DNA from: Eubacteriales bacterium
Lineage (GTDB): Bacteria > Bacillota > Clostridia > Peptostreptococcales > Anaerovoracaceae
Direction of reading: 5' to 3'
DNA length: 32,079 bases
Assembly: GCA_028706405.1 (NCBI GenBank)
Contig: JAQWBM010000029.1
Location: forward strand, 1-32,079
Positions 28,079 through 32,079 of this stretch are shown here, piece after piece. Numbering within the stretch: position 1 is the first letter of the stretch; each line of letters opens with the position of its first letter. The position numbers and the translations under genes are program-made. Under the pieces are notes generated by a model. The model saw only the letters and a list, made by a program, of their open reading frames with translations, had not been told where the DNA came from and ran no database searches.

Positions 28079-28099
28079 GGGGAGCCTTAGGGGTTCCCC
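28079..28099 (+). terminator. Hairpin between rplS and rbgA
   Basis: GGGGAGCC (28079-28086) pairs with GGTTCCCC (28092-28099) with one wobble. Only a short T-rich tail follows, so it may be a partial terminator or processing site lowering rbgA relative to rplS. Confidence 0.5.
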
Positions 28100-28127
28100 T
28101 TCGTTATCTTGCGGAAGGAAGAAGGTA

Positions 28128-28961
28128 ATGGAGCATATCAACTGGTATCCGGGTCATATGAAAAAAACAAGAGAACTCATACAAGAAAACCTCAAGATAG
28201 TAGATCTCGTCATTGAGGTTGTTGATGCGCGCATTCCTCTATCCAGCAGAAATCCTGTTATCGATGATCTAATAAAAAACAAGAATCGGATAATTATATT
28301 GAATAAAAGCGATCTTTCCGACAGCAGCGCCAATGCAGACTGGGTAAAATTCTTAAAAAAACAGGGTAATGACGTATTGCTCATGAACTGTATGACCGGC
28401 AATGGAGTTTCACAGCTGCTAAAACTGCTCTTAATCAAACAGGAAGAAAAAAATGAGGGAAAGACAAGAAAAAGACCGCTTAGAATGATGATCGTAGGAG
28501 TGCCCAATGTTGGAAAATCCTCACTTATCAATCGACTTCTGGGAAAAAAAAGTGCAAAGACGGGTAATAAGCCAGGTGTAACCAGAGGGAAGCAATGGCT
28601 TAATTTGGAAAATGATATGCAGCTTCTGGATACACCCGGAATACTTTGGCCCAAATTTGAGGATCCAAAGGTTGGACTCTATCTGGCGTTTTGCGGGTCT
28701 ATCAAAGATGAAATTCTCGATGCAGCAACTTTGGCATTGGAATTGATCATAGTTTTGCAAGCTGAATATCCTCAGCTTTTAAAGGATCGGTACAAGCTTA
28801 CAGAATTGGGGGACATGCCGCTGGACACAATGGAAAAAATCGCCGAAAATAGAGGGTTTGTCCAGTCGGGCAAGCGAATCGATTATGAAAGAACGGGAAG
28901 AACTTTGATTGACGAGTTTCGAGCGGGGACCATTGGGAAGATTACCCTTGAAAAAATTTAA
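28128..28961 (+). CDS. rbgA: Ribosome biogenesis GTPase A (277 aa)
   Basis: Circularly permuted GTPase needed for late 50S assembly. Motif order is G4 (LNKSD), G5, G1 (GVPNVGKSS), G2 (GVTRGKQ) and G3 (DTPG), preceded by NWYPGHMKKTRELI and VVDARIPLSSRNP. The C-terminal domain (GFVQSGKRIDYERTGRTLIDEFRAGTIG) is complete. Normal length. GGAAGG precedes the start. Lies between rplS and rnhB on one strand. Confidence 0.96.
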   Translation: MEHINWYPGHMKKTRELIQENLKIVDLVIEVVDARIPLSSRNPVIDDLIKNKNRIIILNKSDLSDSSANADWVKFLKKQGNDVLLMNCMTGNGVSQLLKLLLIKQEEKNEGKTRKRPLRMMIVGVPNVGKSSLINRLLGKKSAKTGNKPGVTRGKQWLNLENDMQLLDTPGILWPKFEDPKVGLYLAFCGSIKDEILDAATLALELIIVLQAEYPQLLKDRYKLTELGDMPLDTMEKIAENRGFVQSGKRIDYERTGRTLIDEFRAGTIGKITLEKI

Positions 28962-28999
28962 TCCCGCGCCTGCACACATAATTCATGAATGGAGAAAAA

Positions 29000-29692
29000 A
29001 TGAAAAAGGAAGAACGGGAGCGGAAAGCGCGGATGAGGCTCGCGGAAATGAGGCATATAGAAGAAGAATTGTATGCCGGAGGCATTCAGTATATCGCCGG
29101 CATCGACGAGGTGGGACGCGGTCCTCTGGCAGGTCCCGTTGTCGCGGCTGCTGTGATCCTGCCGGTTGAATTTGATGTCATCGGGGTTGACGATTCCAAG
29201 AAGCTGACCGAAAAGAAGAGGGAAGAGCTGTACGGTCTGATCACGAAACATGCCATCGCATACGGCACCGGAATCATAGACAATTACATAATCGATAAGA
29301 TCAACATACTGGAAGCCACTAAGCTTGCGATGAAGCAGGCTTTGGAGACGCTTGAAATCACACCAGATTACATACTGATCGACGCGCTCACTCTTAAAGG
29401 CGTTCCAATACCTCAAAGAGGCATTATAAAAGGAGACAGCCTCAGCGTTTCCATAGCCGCCGCGTCTATCGTCGCAAAGGTCACAAGGGACAGAATGATG
29501 AAGGAATTTCATGAGAGATTTCCTCAATATGCCTTCGACAGGAACAAGGGATACGCTACGAAAGCTCATTTTGAAGGAATCGAATGTTACGGTCCCTGTC
29601 TGCTGCACAGAAAAACCTTTCTGAAAAATCATGCTGAAGAAACAGAGAAACCAGAAGAACTCAATGAACAGATTGTAATGGTTAACTTGTAA
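29000..29692 (+). CDS. rnhB: Ribonuclease HII (230 aa)
   Basis: Removes RNA primers and single ribonucleotides from DNA-RNA hybrids. Catalytic acids are visible in GIDEVGRGPLAGPVVAAAV (DEG-type D and E), the Asp of LIDAL, and the later SIAAASIVAKVTRDR and NKGYATKAHFEGI. ATG 29000 is preferred over ATG 28985 because GGAG at 28991-28994 lies between them. The start follows 38 nt after rbgA. Codon use is more GC-rich than in rbgA. A short hairpin AAACG-GAA-CGTTT with six T follows the stop. Confidence 0.95.
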   Translation: MKKEERERKARMRLAEMRHIEEELYAGGIQYIAGIDEVGRGPLAGPVVAAAVILPVEFDVIGVDDSKKLTEKKREELYGLITKHAIAYGTGIIDNYIIDKINILEATKLAMKQALETLEITPDYILIDALTLKGVPIPQRGIIKGDSLSVSIAAASIVAKVTRDRMMKEFHERFPQYAFDRNKGYATKAHFEGIECYGPCLLHRKTFLKNHAEETEKPEELNEQIVMVNL

Positions 29693-29706
29693 ACGGAACG
29701 TTTTTT
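29691..29706 (+). terminator. Small terminator after rnhB
   Basis: AAACG (29691-29695), loop GAA, CGTTT (29699-29703) running into six T. The stem is short but placed right after the stop codon. Confidence 0.4.
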
Positions 29707-29739
29707 GAACAGAAAAGCGCAATAAAGCTGCAAATACCA

Positions 29740-29769
29740 TTGACAGAATATGCGGAGTACAGATATAAT
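29740..29769 (+). promoter_or_regulatory. Strong promoter of the nik/cbi transporter leader
   Basis: TTGACA (29740-29745), 18-bp spacer, TATAAT (29764-29769). It is about 215 bp before the first gene, so the transcript has a long leader. Confidence 0.75.
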
Positions 29770-29775
29770 TACATA

Positions 29776-29960
29776 TGTTGATCGTGTCAGGAAGACACAA
29801 CCGGTATTTGAAAATACTCGAACGATTGCGTCAGTCTATTGTAATCTCCGGCTGACACCCTATAGTTTTTGTATAATTATTTTTGTTTGATAACTTTGAT
29901 ACAGTGCCATGAAGGTGCATTGATGAGCTGAAGAACCGGTTCACACCTCATGGTATTTTT
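29776..29960 (+). promoter_or_regulatory. Structured leader ending in a terminator-like hairpin (possible riboswitch)
   Basis: A closing helix ATCG/CGAT (29781-29784/29823-29826) encloses two hairpins: TGTC/GACA (29785-29788/29794-29797) and GTATT-TGAA-AATAC (29804-29817). A further hairpin GTCAG/CTGAC (29830-29856) follows. Last comes TGCCATGA-A-GGTG paired with CACCTCATGGTA (29905-29917/29944-29955) with one bulge, followed by TTTTT (29956-29960). Aptamer-plus-terminator layout before a metal transporter fits a riboswitch. I do not recognise the class, and no cobalamin box is seen. Confidence 0.55.
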
Positions 29961-29985
29961 ATGTCAAAGAAAGGAAGTGTTCGTT

Positions 29986-31020
29986 ATGCATATGGCAGAC
30001 GCTCTGATCACACCTGCTGTCGGCGGAGTCATGATGGCCGTCAGCGCGGGAGCGATCGGTTATTCGGTTAAAAAAGTAAAAGAAGAATTCGATGAGAAGA
30101 AGGTTCCACTTATGGGGGTCATGGGGGCTTTTGTCTTTGCGGGGCAGATGATCAACTTCACGATCCCGGCGACAGGCTCCAGCGGACATATCGGAGGAGG
30201 CATACTGCTGGCGGCCTTATTGGGGCCATACGCCGCATTTTTGGTAATTTCGGCAGTGTTGCTGATACAGGCGTTGTTCTTTGCCGACGGCGGGCTTCTC
30301 GCCTTGGGCTGCAATATATTCAATATGGGATTTTTTGCTTGCTTCATCGCATATCCATTGATATACAAACAAATAGTAAAAAAATCATTTACAACAAAGA
30401 GTATTACTGCAGGAGCCATTACATCGGTCGTCATCGGGCTTCAGCTTGGCGCTTTTTCCGTAGTCCTGGAAACCCTTATCTCAGGAATCACGGAATTACC
30501 TTTTACATCCTTTGTGCTGCTTATGCAGCCGATCCATCTGGCAATCGGTCTGGCTGAAGGGATTGCCACAGCCGCGGTCCTTTGTTTTGTGCTTAAATCT
30601 GATCCCGCGCTTCTTGACGGATATGACAGAAGCGTCAGCGAAGAGAGCAGGATGCAGAAAAAGAGGGTCGTTGCCATTCTCCTGGCAGCAGCAGTTATAA
30701 TAGGCGGTTTTGTTTCCTGGTTCGCCTCAAGCTATCCGGACGGACTTGAATGGTCCATGGAAAACGTGGCAGGCACTGCGGAACTGGAAGCTGAGGGGCA
30801 AGCCTACCATGCTGCCGCGGGAATCCAGGAGAGTACGGCGTTTCTGCCGGATTATGGCTTTAAAAACGGAGATGAATCAAGCGCAATGGCGGGAACTTCG
30901 GTTTCGGGAATTATCGGAGGCGGGATCACATTAGGGCTTGCATGCCTGGCAGGATACATTATCACATATTCAAAAAAGAAGAAGAAGTTAAATGTCAAAA
31001 CTAACGGAATCGCTGAATAA
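29986..31020 (+). CDS. Ni/Co ECF transporter S-component, fused NikM-NikN / CbiM-CbiN (344 aa)
   Basis: Metal-binding subunit of a nickel or cobalt ECF importer. It starts MHMADALITPAVGG, where the N-terminal amine and His2 form part of the metal site. It continues AGQMINFTIPATGSSGHIGGGIL, FADGGLLALGCNIFNMGF and QPIHLAIGLAEG. After about residue 230 there is a membrane segment and an NikN/CbiN-like extracytoplasmic portion (YPDGLEWSMENVAG) ending in another membrane segment. ATG 29986 follows AAGGAAG; a GTG at 29950 lies inside the leader hairpin. First gene of the nikMN-nikQ-nikO operon. Nickel versus cobalt cannot be decided from sequence. Confidence 0.9.
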   Translation: MHMADALITPAVGGVMMAVSAGAIGYSVKKVKEEFDEKKVPLMGVMGAFVFAGQMINFTIPATGSSGHIGGGILLAALLGPYAAFLVISAVLLIQALFFADGGLLALGCNIFNMGFFACFIAYPLIYKQIVKKSFTTKSITAGAITSVVIGLQLGAFSVVLETLISGITELPFTSFVLLMQPIHLAIGLAEGIATAAVLCFVLKSDPALLDGYDRSVSEESRMQKKRVVAILLAAAVIIGGFVSWFASSYPDGLEWSMENVAGTAELEAEGQAYHAAAGIQESTAFLPDYGFKNGDESSAMAGTSVSGIIGGGITLGLACLAGYIITYSKKKKKLNVKTNGIAE

Positions 31021-31792
31021 AATACGATCATTGGAAGAATTATCGGAAGGAGTGACGGTTATCCACCGTCTTCATCCGATGGCGAAGCTGGTTACAACCA
31101 TCATTTATTTGGTGGTTGTAATCTCTTTTTACAAATACAACATAAGCGGATTAATACCCTTTTTTATCTATCCCATCTTACTGATGTCCCTGGGGGAAAT
31201 TCCGTATAAATCGGTATTGCCGAGATTATTGATCGCACTGCCTTTTTCATTTTTTGCAGGATTGGTCAATCCGTTTCTTGACAGGGAGCTGGCGTTTTTT
31301 CTCTTTGGGATCCCGGTTTCCCGGGGATTATTGTCTTTCCTTTCGATTCTGATCAAAACAGTTCTGACGGTAATGGCGGTACTGATCCTTATCGCAACGA
31401 CCCCTATGGATAAACTGGCCTGTCAGCTGATCCGTATAAAAGTCCCCAGAATATTCGTCATGCAGATCATGCTGACCTATCGTTATCTCACTCTGTTGAT
31501 TACTGAAGCTGCCGGCATGATGACGGCATATCACCTGCGCTCCGGAGGACAAAAGGGTATCCGGCTTGAACATATCGGAACTTTCATAGGACAGTTGTTA
31601 CTGCGCAGCTATGACCGCGCCGAAAAGGTGTATACTGCGATGAAATGCAGGGGCTTTAACGGGGAATACAGATTTGCAGCACAGGAAAAAATGAAGGCAG
31701 GAGATATCATGTACGGACTTTTGCTGTGCGCTTTTTTCCTGCTGCTCAGGCGGTTCAACATCAGCGTGATAATCGGAAGCTTTTTCGGATAG
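30992..31792 (+). CDS. Ni/Co ECF transporter T-component, NikQ/CbiQ (266 aa)
   Basis: Transmembrane coupling protein of the ECF importer. Typical features are HRLHPMAKLVTTIIYLVVVISF near the N-terminus, then several membrane spans, and the coupling-helix signatures AYHLRSGGQKG and YTAMKCRGFNGEYR (the A-R-G motifs that contact the ATPases). It overlaps the NikMN gene by 29 nt with a weak ribosome site, so translation is probably coupled. Followed by the ATPase gene 42 nt downstream. Confidence 0.9.
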   Translation: MSKLTESLNKIRSLEELSEGVTVIHRLHPMAKLVTTIIYLVVVISFYKYNISGLIPFFIYPILLMSLGEIPYKSVLPRLLIALPFSFFAGLVNPFLDRELAFFLFGIPVSRGLLSFLSILIKTVLTVMAVLILIATTPMDKLACQLIRIKVPRIFVMQIMLTYRYLTLLITEAAGMMTAYHLRSGGQKGIRLEHIGTFIGQLLLRSYDRAEKVYTAMKCRGFNGEYRFAAQEKMKAGDIMYGLLLCAFFLLLRRFNISVIIGSFFG

Positions 31793-31834
31793 TAACAAAT
31801 TTTTAAGGCAATCGTATTCAGAAGGAGAAATACT

Positions 31835-32079
31835 GTGATCCATGTCAAGAATTTAAGCTTTGCATATCCTGACGGAAATCGGGCTTTGACCGATGTGAGC
31901 ATTGATATTGAAAAGGGTGCTGCCGTAGCAGTTGTCGGCGCCAACGGCGCGGGAAAATCCACGCTGCTGGCATTGCTGGTGGGTGTTCTCGTCCCGGAAG
32001 AAGGGGAAATCGAGATCGCAGGGTTCCCTGTGAAAAAAGACAGGCTGGAGGATATCAGGAGAAAGACCGGATTTGTTTT
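31835..32079 (+). CDS. Ni/Co ECF transporter ATPase, NikO/CbiO (5' part)
   Basis: The GTG start at 31835 follows AAGGAG by 8 nt. 81 residues are visible: IHVKNLSFAYPDGNRALTDVSI, Walker A GANGAGKST, then GEIEIAGFPVKKDRLEDIRRKTGFV just before the Q-loop, where the window ends. The ABC family and ECF A-component pattern are clear. Third gene of the operon; energises NikMNQ uptake. Confidence 0.92.
   Translation, partial: MIHVKNLSFAYPDGNRALTDVSIDIEKGAAVAVVGANGAGKSTLLALLVGVLVPEEGEIEIAGFPVKKDRLEDIRRKTGFV

Noticed and set aside
28958..29800. 280-codon minus-strand ORF opposite rnhB
   Set aside because: Antisense of rnhB, with no family motif. The rnhB frame has catalytic residues and a ribosome site.
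1..32079. CRISPR array, rRNA operon or insertion sequence
   Set aside because: No regularly spaced direct repeats, rRNA sequence or transposase was found; the only mobile-element enzyme is the serine recombinase.

Overview
This window is chromosomal DNA of an endospore-forming, AT-rich member of the Clostridia (Bacillota). The evidence is spoVS, spoIIM, a YaaH/SleL-type spore GH18 gene fragment, strong AGGAGG ribosome sites, and a Firmicutes gene order (rplS-rbgA-rnhB). The genus cannot be named from the sequence alone.

Region 1 (1 to about 7890) is the right-hand part of a mobile element. Its left end lies outside the window. It opens with three consecutive divergent pairs of small XRE/Cro-type regulators. 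Each pair has a strong promoter for the plus-strand gene, overlapped or flanked by its own private palindromic operators. Next come tiny ORFs, an HD-GYP protein with a TTG start, and a zinc-ribbon peptide. They are followed by a nucleotidyltransferase/HEPN pair flanked by two paralogous membrane coiled-coil proteins. Both paralogues share the same palindrome-plus-promoter leader. The element ends with a 53-aa ORF and a large serine recombinase. Immediately after the recombinase stop, the reading frame of the 3' part of a GH18 spore-lytic gene begins. The element therefore appears to split that gene, in the manner of the skin-type intervening elements of sporulation genes.

Region 2 (8.3-15.6 kb) is ordinary metabolism: azlCD (branched-chain amino-acid export), bioY-bioB under a textbook BirA operator laid over a consensus promoter, a truncated flavodoxin-like gene, ppsA with a duplicated promoter region, a GAP-family membrane protein, and tRNA-Arg(ACG).

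Region 3 (15.6-19.5 kb) holds a 239-bp imperfect palindrome, a DUF4342-regulator-histidine kinase operon that probably autoregulates, and a DUF3842 gene.

Region 4 (19.5-28.1 kb) carries yprB-like exonuclease, metallophosphoesterase and proA on the minus strand. It continues with spoVS (candidate sigma-H promoter), proB-proC-nudix, spoIIM, xerD (with a His-to-Gln change at an active-site position) and rplS with a leader hairpin.

Region 5 (28.1 kb to the end) has rbgA, rnhB, and a nickel/cobalt ECF transporter operon (nikMN-nikQ-nikO, the last cut by the window edge). That operon is preceded by a structured leader of about 200 nt ending in a terminator-like hairpin.
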